NCBI RefSeq assembly: GCF_018320785.1
Contig: NC_054877.1
Span: 32,882,151-32,946,150, forward strand
Reading direction: 5' to 3'
DNA: 64,000 nt
Origin: Cheilinus undulatus
Taxonomy: Eukaryota; Chordata; Actinopteri; Labriformes; Labridae
Shown: positions 35,001 through 46,900 of the stretch, one piece after another
How the letters are laid out: the number at the start of each line of letters is the position of its first letter
Numbering within the stretch: the stretch's first letter is position 1
Made by a program: the position numbers and the translations under genes
The notes under the pieces: model-generated
Database searches by the model: none
What the model was told of the DNA's origin: nothing
What the model saw: only the letters and a program-made list of their open reading frames with translations

Positions 35001-37902
35001 AGTCAATGTGGCTTTAGAGTAAATTAGTTAATGTGATGTGCTGTGTTAATTTCATGGACTAAAACTATGACTGAAATGTTCATCAACAGCATTTTTTCCA
35101 TTAGAAAGACTAGCAAAAATTTGACTTTAATGCCTTAGTAATTTTTTTTTCTGTTTAGATGACTAAAACAAGACCTAAATGCAACTGAATAAATGTTTGG
35201 ACTAAAAGTTAAGACTAAAATGTAAGGACTTTTTAGAGACCAAAACTAGACTAAAATATTTTTGGAGTTTTTGTTGACTAAAAATATTAAAGGTAACTAA
35301 AATGTGACTAATACTAAAAGACATTTAATCTGAAGACTTAAGACTGAGTAAAATAGCTGTCGAAATTAACACTAATGATGAGTTGTTAGCTACCTGCTAC
35401 ATCCATAGCAGTGGCATTTTTGGTCTGATCAGTTTAATTGTGTTACGTTTTGCAGGACACATCCAAACACTTTTGTTGCTGGCACAAATCACAAAGCTAG
35501 TCCTTCATTTTTTACATCCATCTAAACTTTATATTTAATGTTTACTTTCATTGCTATAGCTGTGTTTATTTTTCTTTTTGCTTTGGTCTGATCACCTTGC
35601 TTCCTGATTAGCTGTTACTCTGTTCCATGAAAAAGTTGTGCCTTGCCTCTTCGGCTGTCTTCAGTGTTCCCCCAACACAAGAGGATTTCTGTTCGTAAAT
35701 ATTGAACAAGTTTAATGTTTACATTCCTGGGTTGGAGCGGCACAGATCGTCTTTCGAGCAGATTGGGGGGGGGTGTTATTCTTTAACACCAAAGGAAGAT
35801 GAAAGATGATCTTTGGAACCATCTTGTAAACAGGCCTTTACTGAGTTTGTTTGGCAGGGGGGAACAAAATCGGCTCAGATATCATATAGCGTGTGCCAGT
35901 GTCATGTTTCAAGGAAAAATAATAGCGTATCCCTCTTCTTAGCCCCAAAACACTACGCATGGTGTTGGGTGACACTTTCTCAATCAGTGCTGCACTGTAA
36001 AGAAAATTTGGCCCTGGCTTTATTTTTTGGGGGGGCCCAAACTGGCAGAACCGGATATACTGGTACCACTACACTATTTATACTATTTTTATAGGATCAA
36101 ATCTTGAAAATAGGTTGTTAACATTGAAAGAATTAAGAAACCCTTTTATCGAAAGATCAGGTAATACAGTCCTTGTTTAAATTTGAATGAAACCACTGTA
36201 GTTTTTGTTATTGAAACTTTTGAGTGGGACTGGGATCTTCTTAACCAGCAGAGTAATCAGCAGAGTAGTTTATTCAGGCTGGTTAATGAATCATTAAAAC
36301 ACATCATTAACAGGATTTACTTTCTGGGATAGAAATTGCAAAAAATTTGACAAAACGGTGGGAAAAGACCATCGTGGCCCCTCCTTCTCTGTATCTCAAA
36401 AAAGTAGAATACAGAATGTTAAAAAAGTTTTATAATTTACAAAGAGAAACTTTCCTATAATTGTGAAAATCAACCTTTTGCTTACCTGTGGCTCGTAGAA
36501 TCAAATATTTACCTGCCACTCACTTTTTTTTGGTCTACCATTTTTTCAAAATAAACAATATATATTATATATATATATATATATATATTATATACATTCA
36601 GTGAAGTAAAATGTTTCAGTGGCATTTTCCTGGATTATGAATGCCCAGCTTGCAAAAATTTAGATTTTTGTTTATGATTTGTGCAGTCTCACGTCAGAAT
36701 TCAGGTCTTGTTTAACTATCATGGACTTAAGATGAAAGAAACATTGGACACCTTTCGCAGATACACCTCGCTGCTGTGCTACTCATATAGTCAGCACACA
36801 GTTGGCTGTAAACATTTGAGAGCAGCTCTGACATGTAGAGGAGGCGGCGAGGCTCTGGTCAGTGAGCGTGTAGGTCTGCTCAGTTCTGATCATAAAGTTG
36901 GGAGGAACAAGCAGAAAACTTTGACTTAATTTGCGCTGTTTAGCGTCACAAAATCACTCATCTAGTTACCTGCCCCAGTGGCTGGTATGCTGAGCAAATA
37001 CACCCGACACTGATCAAAAATACCTGCATTTGGCTGCTGGCAGGTGCTAGTTGCCCACCCTGTTATACTCAGAGTGAAAAGTGGAAATCAAAAATCCAGA
37101 AACTCAAAATACAAGAATATTATATAAGACAAATCAATAAAATGATTTTTAATTTAGAATTGCCAATTTTTGTGAACCCATTCGTCAAGAGGAAGATAAG
37201 AGACACCAGAGCCAACAGGAGAGAAGAGCTGAAGGCTGCCATCAAAGACACCTGGGCTTCATAACAGCTCAGCAGTGCCACAGGCTGATTGCCTCTATGC
37301 CACAGTGTGTGATGCAGTCATTCATGCAAGAGGAGCCAGAGTATTGAGCGCATGAATGGACATACTTTTCAGAGCATTTAGGTTTCTCTATTATAAACCT
37401 TTTATTGATTGCTCTTATGTAATATTCTAATATTTTGAGATGCTAGATTTTTGATTTCCATGAGCTGTAAACATCAAGTTTAGAAGAAAAAAGGGCAGAA
37501 ATATTTCACTTTGTTTGCTCAGGGACTGGTGCCCCAAGCAGTAGGGGTTAGCAACCATCTGGTTCCCATTTAAGTGCCTACAAGCTAAGGCTATAAGAAA
37601 TGCCAACCTGCCATAGAGACTACTGACCCTACTTTCAGCCCTTTAGACATAATACTAGCGTGACCCAAATCATCAATTTTTACATATTTTCATGAACTTC
37701 TTCTTGTGTTTACAGGTTCTGTGACCTCGTCTTCCAGGGCCCCCTCTCTGTGCAGGAGGACTGGATTAAACATTTACAGAGACACATAATGAACACTAGT
37801 GTCCCTCACACTGGGCTTAGCATGGTAGAGGTCACCCCGCTGCCCAGGACCTTCAAGACTGACCAAGACAGCTCTCTGACGGCCACAAACGCTGCCTCAT
37901 GA
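26072..37902 (+). CDS. znf644: znf644, zinc finger protein 644 (5 coding exons, 1,159 aa)
   Basis: Nuclear C2H2 zinc-finger protein; family members act in chromatin repression with G9a/GLP (known for human ZNF644). Exons: 26069-28547 (ATG at 26072), 29121-29708, 33461-33586, 34464-34566, 37716-37902 (TGA). All junctions are GT-AG and phases join to 1,160 codons. Fingers: five clustered in the first exon (first at about residues 281-302, [17 protein letters not shown]), one at about 765 (CPYCPAVF), one at about 842 (CPLCGDSF), one at about 1031 ([11 protein letters not shown], second His region atypical, as I recall for the human protein), and a last one at 1097-1100 (CRFCDLVFQ...H..H). Acidic and Ser-rich stretches separate them. 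Without splicing, the first exon reads on into the intron and stops at 28582. Name rests on finger sequence, order and synteny. Confidence 0.92.
28605..28630 (+). repeat. Oligo-T tract in znf644 intron
   Basis: About 25 consecutive T early in the second coding intron. A second, similar tract at 29095-29116 forms the polypyrimidine tract of the acceptor at 29121. Confidence 0.7.
28684..28761. repeat. Strong hairpin in znf644 intron
   Basis: Left arm GGGGGCAACTGGACATGG... pairs with right arm ...AAGTCCAGTTGCCCCC over about 34 bases with about two mismatches and a loop of about 10 bases. This resembles a foldback motif widely scattered in teleost genomes, so it is more likely repeat-derived than a dedicated RNA gene. 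Confidence 0.7.
29960..31100. mobile_element. 1.1 kb inverted-repeat element in znf644 intron
   Basis: The left end TGTTTCCATC...CAGTTCGGTTTGG is mirrored by the right end CGAACTGAGCC...GGTGGAAACA. Both ends carry GGTATGG-type repeats. No open reading frame resembling a transposase. The family is not identified; a non-autonomous DNA transposon is likely. Confidence 0.55.
31915..32690 (-). mobile_element. Tc1/mariner remnant, second family
   Basis: Minus-strand conceptual translation near 32080-32160 gives [21 protein letters not shown], the segment carrying the last acidic catalytic residue of Tc1 transposases. Upstream coding sequence is broken by frameshifts. I could not place the terminal repeats precisely. 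Confidence 0.7.
34120..34320 (+). repeat. tRNA-derived SINE
   Basis: Has a near-perfect B box, GGTTCGAATCC, at 34193-34203, a degraded A-box region upstream, then the GGCCTGAGGCCCTTT...CATGTCTCTCCC body and an AAATAAAGGCACAAAAATGCC tail common in acanthomorph SINEs. Lies in a znf644 intron. Confidence 0.65.
35150..35375. repeat. GACTAAAA-rich dispersed repeat
   Basis: Dense in ACTAAAA/GACTAAA words and ending AAAATAGCTGTCGAAATTAA, matching the repeat at 5060-5300. Non-coding. Confidence 0.5.
35800..36110 (+). mobile_element. Possible LINE remnant
   Basis: One frame reads [15 protein letters not shown], similar to the F-I/V-W-Q-G-K-x-x-R-I-S segment near the end of L1-type reverse transcriptases. 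The frame then degrades. Weak call. Confidence 0.3.
36558..36595. repeat. (AT)n microsatellite
   Basis: About 38 bases of almost pure alternating AT in a znf644 intron. Confidence 0.85.
37150..37500 (+). mobile_element. Tc1/mariner 3' fragment (same family as 42064-43558)
   Basis: Contains AGAGGAAGATAAGAGACACC and the tail ATTTTGAGATGC...TGATTTCCATGAGCTGTAA, which match, in the opposite orientation, the element at 42064-43558. The rest of the element is missing. Confidence 0.55.
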
Positions 37903-38675
37903 AGCCAACGGGGACCTTTTTAGATTTCACTAGACTGTATGTGTATGTACATTGGATGTTGTTTCACTTCTTTTTTTTTAAGTCAATGAAATACTGGCCA
38001 AAAGTACAATATTGCTCAATGATGAAGGTAACATTAGACGTTTGGAAAGGGGATAAGATTAATTATTTTGGATATTGTTACCTTTTTCTGTTTTTACATG
38101 GTTCCAAATGGACGGACTGTTTATTCTTGTTTTATGCAGTAATGTAGTGTGGAATCCATTTCTAATGAAGACAACTTTTACCTCAGATTTCTCATGGTTT
38201 AAGTAAGTTTCTGTCATAATTCGGGAGCACCTCTCTTCTTTACCAATTTTCCCATTTACATGAAACAAAATAATTTTCTTTTGTACTGCATCATGTTTAA
38301 ACCCAGACCTACAGTCTTTTTTTAGGCCACATAGTGAGGCAAATGTTTCTGAGTGACGGCTCGTAACAACAACAGGAATCACGAGAAAAGAGTGAGCTAC
38401 TATACGAGAACAAAAAAGAAAAATGTCTTCAGACTTGTTATGCATAGAAAGTGTTTTTATAGTTTTTCATTTAATGCATTGTTTCTAATACAAATACAAA
38501 ATCTGAACTGAAAGGGGGTTTAAAAAGAGACCTAACAGGCACAACCAGTGCTGAGGATGCCCTTCATACAACATGTCACCTATATTTAATGTTTAAATAT
38601 ACTGTTTTGAGATAATTTAATTTTAAATGTACTATATCACACAGATACAATGCTTAAAACATTTGTGTTGTTCTA

Positions 38676-38681
38676 AATAAA
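38676..38681 (+). terminator. znf644: Probable znf644 polyadenylation signal
   Basis: AATAAA about 775 bases after the znf644 stop codon. No transposon-like sequence lies between the stop and this hexamer, so 37903-38700 is the likely 3' UTR. Confidence 0.5.
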
Positions 38682-39659
38682 AAAGAAACAAGTGGACATT
38701 TGTGATGTTTTTTTTTCCCACAATTTTAAAAACTTACATTTGATCAGTAAACAAAACATACTGAAAACTTTCTTCCTAGGGCAATAACGGCTGACGACCA
38801 GAGGGGTGCACCACAAAGCAAGATTAGTCCTTTGAGCTTCAAGTCAGTCTTCTGATGCTCTATTTGAACCTTGACAGATCATATTAACTAACTCCAAACT
38901 TCTAACCTGATCGGTACCAGGACAGTCACGGCATTTAACTGGCTGTAAAGTGCCATCGCTGTTTTTTAATACCTGAGAGTCTCTGGATATCAGATCTTCA
39001 GTTAAAGGAAAACTTTTTTGGAATTGTAATATTTCCTTCATAATGTCTCAGATATAAATGTAACATGCAACTACATGAACACATGGGCTACTGCATGGGT
39101 CACATTACTTAGCCCAGCCTTTCCCAAAATTCAGAGTACTGCAGCCCAGTTTTAACCCTGAAATTCTCCCGGAGCCCACAAACAACCTCAGACATCCATA
39201 AGACTCAAAGTGCTTACCTCCACAAGTTTACCTGAGAAATGAATTTTCTTGTGAAAACTGTTTTGTCTAACATTTCTTTGCTGCCTGCTTTCCAACTAAA
39301 ATAAGCAGTGCCTCAAGAAACGTAAACATTGATAGGAGGAATTTGAGGAGTCAAAGTAAAATTAGCATCAGGTATCTGCAAAGTTGCCTACATTTTCCTT
39401 TATAAGATTCATCTCTGTAGTTTGTGACTAGGCAAACTCTATCCTAGCAAGGTTAATGTCTGCAGAAGGCCTGATGAAGTATAACACCAGTAAAACCATG
39501 ACACTGATTCTGTAACAAAAGGGTGGCATTTAACCTAAATCTGTGCTTTTTTGTTTGTTCAGTTTTTAATTCTGGGAATTTCTAATTAGTAAACAAGTAT
39601 TTTATGATCATATCAAACAGGGCTTCTGTTTCTTAAAATTATGCGTAGTGTTTTTATTT

Positions 39660-40600
39660 CAAGTTCCAGTAAAATGAAATGCAAACTTTGTGTCTTAACA
39701 CACTAGATCTGTTGAAATAAGGCCGCTGTTAACGTGAAAACACTAAGATCTAAGTGTGATTGAATTTGTGATTAAGACCCTTAGAAAGTTGTTCACCTCT
39801 TTCCTGGCTTGGTTTTATTTGAGCAGGCCATCACCAGTCTTGATGGGGAAACACCCCCCCCCACAATACTGCGATATGAAATCACCAACAGTTTATCTAA
39901 CTAGTCTGTTGTTAGCTGATCTTTTGTTCATTGTGAGGCAAACTTCCCAAATCTATCAGCCAAGGTCATTAAAAGTATAAAAATGGAGAGATTTGTGCCA
40001 GAAAACAGTACATTTAATCCCCAAATTCCGTCTCTTTGCTTTGGCACAGAGCCGGGCAACTGCCTCTGTTTAAAATGAGAGGATTGTGTTTTTCATGAGT
40101 GGGCGTGGTTTCAGCTCATTCATCTGAAGCCACACCCACACAATCCTAGAGCAGATTTTATTGCCTTAAAGGTGCAGTGTGTAATATTTAGCCTAGTAGC
40201 ATTTAGCTGAACAAACTTGGTAAAATAAAGAAAAACATTTCTAAGATGGTCTAAATAAGTGTTTAGTCATCTAAATTCAAAAATAGCTATTTTGAAAAAA
40301 CAACTCAGAATAAACCTTTAATTCATACATAGGGAGGGTCCCCTCCATGGATGCTGCCATCTTGGATTTTTACATATGTCCATGGTAACAGAGAGGAAAA
40401 AAGGAAAAAGCATAAATAAAGTTACTGTATTGTATTGAATTCTATTCACATTACAGATACACATTAAATTCAACTGGTTGCCACAGTTTCCAGCAGAGAA
40501 ATGCAATCTAGAACCCACTTCTAGATGTTGACATTCAGTTTTACACATTGCACCTTTAACTTTCATGATTTTTTAGCTTAATTTTAGTTTTTATAAGTAG
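39660..40600. mobile_element. Degraded copy of the 55524-56503 element, split by a nested MITE
   Basis: Shares with the element at 55524-56503 the AGTRAAATG...GTCTTAACA start, the CACCTCTTTCCTGGCTTGGTTT block and a GAGTGGGCGTGG...CAGCTCATTCA block. A second TTAA-flanked element (40166-40559) interrupts it near its right end; homology resumes after it at TTTCATGATTT. Confidence 0.6.
40166..40559. mobile_element. TTAA-flanked MITE nested in another element
   Basis: TTAA-AGGTGCAGTGTGTAA on the left and TTTACACATTGCACCT-TTAA on the right: inverted ends with TTAA on both sides. Same family as 15848-16230. The insertion lies inside the older repeat at 39660-40600. Confidence 0.75.
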
Positions 40601-41594
40601 AATTTGGGAAAAAATGACCAAGGAATCCAAACCTTTCTCTGCTAATGTATGGAGCTCCATAATAATACAGAAAAATCACGTATGGCACAGTTGGTTGTCT
40701 GCACACAAAAGGTCCCATTAATGTGAAGTTTTGACTGAAGTCAGCAGTTCAGATCTGTGGATCTTCATCAGAAGCAGAGCAGGATCTCAGTGTAACAATC
40801 TTTCAAGAGTCGGATTTCTGTCATTCGAACGGGCTGGCACCCTGAAAGAAAACATTCAGTTAAGCCGTCTGATAGCTAAATCTGTAGAGAGCAATCTACA
40901 TCCACTTAAAGGAAATTACAAGTACTTGGTAACAGCCTTACAACCTTATTTCACATTTGGACATAATATCAGAAAAATAGAAATTAAAACAAGCACGTGT
41001 CTTATGCATGATGTCTGAAAACATTGAGACTTTATGTATGATTGAACACAGTAACACCTCAAAAAGTTGGACACTGATCCTGTCTTGTCTACGCCTGTTA
41101 CATTTCCAATGCAGAAGGTTATTTCTTCCCCCATAAAACCTCCATGACAGCAATAGTGAAGGCAAAATGTCAAAGGGACTTGACTATTGAACTTAAGATG
41201 GCACTTTGAATTAGGGATACAGATTATGTTAGTTGACAAAAGGTAAGTAATTTGATTGTTTATAAAAAGTGTATCCCAGAGAGGCACGATGGTGTTGTGG
41301 CTCTCGGTCCAAGTCCTTCCAGTTTGGAGCTTGACGTGCAGGTTAGCAAAACAATGGCTGAATGCCAGAGATTATCAGTCATGCTAACATCCAGTGCACA
41401 TGCACCACCTTATATCAATATATCAAAAAGAAGAATATTTTATACTATTTGCTTTTATGTATTGTTTTTATTGTGCTTGGTTTCATCTGTAAAGTGACCT
41501 TGAGTGTTCAGAAAGGTGCTTATGAATAAAATGTATTATTACTATTATTAATATAGCAATAAAACTTAGGACACAACAGATAACTAGAAAAGCA

Positions 41595-41830
41595 CTCAGA
41601 GAGCGCAGACCTCCTCCATTAGCCCTATCTCCCAATAGTAAAGAATCTTTAAAAAATTCCTGGATCCGGTGATCCGGATCAGTCCCAAAATCTAATCAGT
41701 TCTTCCTTATGCCATTTCTGACTTTTCCTGGAAATTTCATGAAAATCCGTCCATAACTTTTTGAGTTGTGTTGCTAACAAACTAACTAACTAACCCTGCG
41801 GATCACATAACCTCCTTGGCGGTGGTAAAT
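41595..41830 (-). repeat. Second copy of the 14810-15530 repeat
   Basis: In reverse complement it carries the same GCGGAGGTCT-like end, the ATTGGGAGATAGGGCTAATG block, GGATCCAGGAATTTTT and AACTCAAAAAGTTATGG blocks, without the internal insertion of the first copy. Confidence 0.65.
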
Positions 41831-42063
41831 ATGTTATTTAGGGAAAAACTAGTATCACAGCTAAACAAGCAACATGAATTTTTTCTTTCATTTTTGCTGT
41901 AAATTTTTATTTTCTGCAAAATAGATTCAATTTTTTTGGCACATGTATCTGTATGTTTCTGTTTGTGATGAAACCAGAGATAGACAGTTGCTTTAGTGGA
42001 CAGTGTGATTCTCAGGTACCAGTTTGATTAATAAAGACAAGACCATCTGCTGTAATGGTAATT

Positions 42064-43558
42064 ACAGGTGCATCTCAAAAAGTTAAAATAACATGATTTA
42101 ATTCAAAAAGTGAAATGTCCATATATCCTAGATTCATCTCCTACAAAGTGAAATATCTCAAGACTTTTTTACATCTTTGATGGGTAAAGCTTACAGCTCA
42201 CAAAAAAAACCTACTATCTTACAATATTACAATATCACATAACATCAGTCCAAAAAAATATTTTGAAAACAGAAATGTTTATCTTCTGGAAAATATTTTC
42301 ATTTATGCACTCAGTAATTGGTTAGAGCACGTTTCGCACAAATTACTTAAGCTATGCGATTGACATGGAGCCAATCAGTCCGTGGCACTGCTATGTTGTT
42401 ATGAAGCCCAGGTTGCTCTGATAGCAGCCTTCAGCTTGTCTGTTTTGTTGAGTCTGATGTCTCTCATCTTCCTCTTGACATTCTCCAGAGATTCTCTATG
42501 GGGTTCAGGTCAGGCCGATCAAGCACTGTAATACCACGGTCAGTTAACCCATTTCTGTTCATTTTGGCTTCACTGTGGGCAGGTGCCAAGTCCTAGTGGA
42601 AAAGGAAATCAGTAACTCCATAAAGCTTCTCTGCAGATGGAAGCATGAAATGCATTAAAATCTCCTTGTAGATGGCTGACTCTGGACTTGATAAAGCACA
42701 GCGGACCAACACCAGCAGATGACATGACATCCCAAATCATCACTGACTGTGAGAGCTTCAAGCTGGACTTCAAGTACCTTAGATTCTGTGCCTCCTGGAT
42801 CTTGATTCCTTAATTAAATAAAAAATTAACTTTGATCTGAAAACAGGACTTGAGAACACTGAGCAATGGTCCAGTTCTTTTTGTTCTTAGCCAAAATGAG
42901 GAGCCTTTAACGTTGTTTGCAGTACAGGAGGGGCTCAACACCAAGAACACGAAACTTGTAGCACATTTCCTGGACCGGCCAGTGGATCAGGAGCCACCAC
43001 ACATAGACTCCAGCCTCAGTCCACTCCTTGTGAAGCTCCCATAAGTTCCTGAATCTGCTTTGTTTGACAATCCTCTGAAGGCTGAGGTCATCCCTGTTGC
43101 TTGTGCACCTTTTCTTACCACAATTCCCTCCTCCAGTCAACTTTCCATGAATATGTTTTGATACAGAACCTGAGAACAGCCTGCTCTTTCAGCAGTGACC
43201 TACTGTGGCTAACCCTCTTTGTGGAGGATGTCAGTGATTGTCTTCTGTACATTTGTTAACTCGGCAGTCTTCTGCATGATTGTGGTTGTGTGGACTGAAC
43301 CAGAGTGAGAGAATGAAGGTTTAGGAAACCTTTGCAAACTGGACTTTACCACAATATTCTAATATATTAAGATAGTGGATTTTTGATTTTCATGAGCTGT
43401 GTGCCACAATCATCAAGATTGAAAACCACAAAAAGTCTTGAAATATTTCAATTTGTTTGAGATAAATCTTAAAATCCATGGAAGTTTAACTTTCTGATGT
43501 ACATCCTGGGAAAAACACTAACTTTTACATAATTTTCTACTTTTGTGAGATGTACCTA
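42064..43558 (-). mobile_element. Tc1/mariner element, third family, inactive
   Basis: Ends ACAGGTGCATCTCA (left) and TGAGATGTACCT (right) form short inverted repeats. Minus-strand translation near 42470-42560 gives RPDLNPIENLWRM, the Tc1 DDE segment with the last acidic residue. The rest is broken by stops and shifts. Confidence 0.7.
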
Positions 43559-43988
43559 ACACACAAATAAGAGCATATGGTTTTAATGTTTCCGTTATAA
43601 GGTGAAAAAACATCCTCAAACAAGACAAAAAGAGCCTCTTGAGTAGAGCAAATTGCTTTGGTCTTTTCAAAAGCAAATTCTTTGTAACTTGTATGTCTAA
43701 AATTTTGATTTAAACATCTGTGTAATTACAGTCTTATACTTTCTGAAACGAAGATGTCAGGGCATGCCTAGTCTCCTGCTTTTCTGTTTGTACAAATAAA
43801 GTCAAATGATAAATTAATCAATTCTGTTGCCTCAATATGAAATGCTGATTTTTCTGCATGTTAGAGCAGCAGCAGCTGCATTTCCTCTTAACAATGTTGA
43901 TTACATAATTTGGGATACGATACAAAGACGAGAAAGAAATAGGTACAGTGGGTAAACAGTAATGCAGTGAAGTACTGATCAGGAAAGT

Positions 43989-46900
43989 TCAACTACCATG
44001 AAGCTGTTTCAAATATTCACTCTTTCTACATACCTGAAGGAAGAGTTCAAACTGAGGTTCCAGCTCCTTCATCATGGATTCTGCTTTGCTCAGGCAAACG
44101 TGTCTCTGTCGTGCTTCAAACTCCTTCAAGAAATCAATCAATAAACTGGTCAACAGCTTGTTTCTCGTCTGGTCAGTGTTGTTGCTGTTTGATGTTGTGT
44201 TACGTGAAAGCAGCATTACCTGTGTGTTACTGAGGTGTTCCTTAGAGGTGATGTGAGTCTGCACTGAGGATGCCGATGTGGAGACAAAGACTTTGCAGGC
44301 AGCACAGTGGAAGACTTCCATCTTTGTCATGTGATTGTTTTCCTGAAGAGCTGACAGAGAAAACAATCAGTAAATCTAAGCTATCACTGACTGGAGGAGA
44401 AGATACTGGGACTCTGATACAACAGTGGATGTCTGTAACTTTTTCTTTTTTTTTTTTTTTTTAACTTAAAGCTTATTTACCTTGGAGTGCACAGCCCTCT
44501 ATGGCTCGACTGCACTGACGGCTTTTATACAGCATTGTGTCCTGTAGAAAGAAAATCCTTAACCGCCAGTCTTGCACATAAAGTCTTAACATTCATTAAT
44601 GTTCCATGATCTGATCTCTAGTGTTGTAGTACTTAAGAATGGTCTTGGTCTTGAGACCACATTTTGAACGTCTTGGTCTTGTCTAGGACTCGAGAACATT
44701 TTTACTCTGTCTTGTCTCCGTCTCGAGCTGGCAAGACTCAGGATTGTCCATCAAGACCAGTTGAGACCAGCACTGATCTGCTATTCTTCGACTTCATTAA
44801 TGTGATAATATGGCGAAGCACTTGCTAGAACAAAAAATAGCTACACCTGCAAAAACATGGACATCAGTCCATCTTATTTCTAGTCAGAAATACCTCTGAA
44901 GACTTACTTCAGGCCTCATTCACCTGACAAATCTAGATAGACATCACATTTTCAGATCTGTTTAAAATAATTACTTGTCAGTGGCTTATAAATACATACA
45001 AGGATTTATTTTTTAAAAGAAGTTAGTTGAGCAAATTTGTTAAGATTTGAGATTTTTGCATGTAGTTCTTTGAAAGAGTCACTTTGTTTTTATCTGTCAA
45101 AATTTCTTAAAAAGAAAACTAAAATTAAAGAGAGACTGCCCTTTAACTGTTCAACCTTGTCATGTTTTTTAAAAACTGATTTTTATGGTCTTGGTCTTGT
45201 CTCAGTCTTGGCTTGTCTCAGTCTCGACCCCCAAAAGTCTCGGTCTTGTTGCACCCTGGTCTCGGACAAGTCTTGGTCTCGGATAGTGTGGTCTTGAGTA
45301 CAACACTACTGATCTCTTTTGTTTTTTTCATCATGTCTTTTTTAAATCCATGTTATCTTTGCATTTAGATCTCAAACACTTAAAATTCAAGTTTGAACTT
45401 CTCTTCATTTTTATACTTTAATACTGTAATTTCTGAGCTATATTGCACCAGAGTTTCTCTTTGGATTCACAGAGCTCTATGCCATTTACAGAAATCCTAG
45501 GAGGAGATTCTAAATCAGTGGTTCTCAAATGGTGTGGTGAGGCACTCTGGTGTGCCTTGAGGCAAACTTAGGTGTGCCGTGGGAATCTGTACAACTATGC
45601 ATAATAACTACAACAAAAGTTAGTCTAACATGTTTTTTAGACACTTGATCTAAGGTGTGCCTTTGGCAAAAGAAGTTGAAAACCACTGTTACAGATCATT
45701 AAGATTTTTTTTTTTTTGCTGAAATGCATATGAAAATTAGGCATAACAAAAAAAGATGTTTAAAAGTTTTATTTTATTCTGTAATTGCCATAAGTAATTT
45801 ACTACTTATTTATTACTTATTTTATTAATTATTTATTTATATCTGTACTTGTTTAAGTTTTTAACTCAAGGTTTTAAAAAACCCTTGTTTTCCATTGATA
45901 ATGACTTAATTTAGGGGTGCATATTGGGGACAGCATGCACACTATAGCTTCTGTTTGTGGGTGCCTGGTTATCTCTTCCAACTGAGCTACACCAGTGCCC
46001 CCGATATCATGCTTTTGCTGGTATCATATATGCTGATATTTAGAGATTCATTTTAGCCAATACCAATATCAATACCGATATTTAAATGTGTACTCCAAAC
46101 CTAAAACTTTAGCCCCTGAAACATACTTTGAAGCTTAAGAGTGAAAATGAAACAAATTTAAGTCCTTTGAACCCACACTAAAGTTTAAGGAATGAGGATA
46201 AAAAGAAAACAACCATAGTTGACGTAAGTCCATTGCTCCTGCCTAAAACTCCAAACATTTAGTCATACATAGGGCAGATATAGGCCAATATTAACATCCT
46301 ATTTATCTGCTGTAATTATCAGCAGAAGTTTCAAAATTGTTACTACCGATAATTGCCTTTTTAGGCAAATATCTGCAGGTATTGATATCATACCAATAAT
46401 ATTGTGCATCCCTTCTTGAGGTTTTCAGAAATTAATTCACTAACACTCCAAAAACAGCACTATTATCTTAAGATATCAACATACATAAGTTGAGATTTTG
46501 AGAAAAATATGGAAATTACTCATAATTACAGAATACAGTGTAAAATAAATCTTATGAATGCATGTCTGCTTTGGGCTTCCATTGTTACTCATCTAATATT
46601 CTCACATCAAGTTGAAAAAATGTTGTGAAGAAGTCCATCAGAAGATCATTATAGACCAGGGATTCAGAAAACCCTCTTTAAGAGGTCCATGCTGTGTATT
46701 ATCTTACCTGTAAGAATGCTATTATAATATCATCATAATTATTGTGCTGCTGGATGTACTCCAAGGTGTCCCAGTGACTCTTGCTCTCTAAGTGATCCTC
46801 CAGCTCCAGACCATTCCCCAACTCCACATCACAGAGGTCACAGACAATGGGGTTCCTAAAATAAATGTGAAGACAATCAGAGGTGCAAAATATTGATATT

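Larger units (their letters stand above)
38700..43988. other. Gene-free interval between znf644 and the znf326-like gene
   Basis: No homeobox or other coding exon is visible on either strand. It holds the nested elements at 39660-40600 and 40166-40559, the repeat at 41595-41830 and the Tc1 element at 42064-43558. In human, BARHL2 occupies this position. Confidence 0.6.

Noticed and set aside
35813-36094. 93-codon ORF as a fish-specific gene
   Set aside because: Only the first part resembles anything (LINE ORF2), there is no splice support, and it lies in a znf644 intron.
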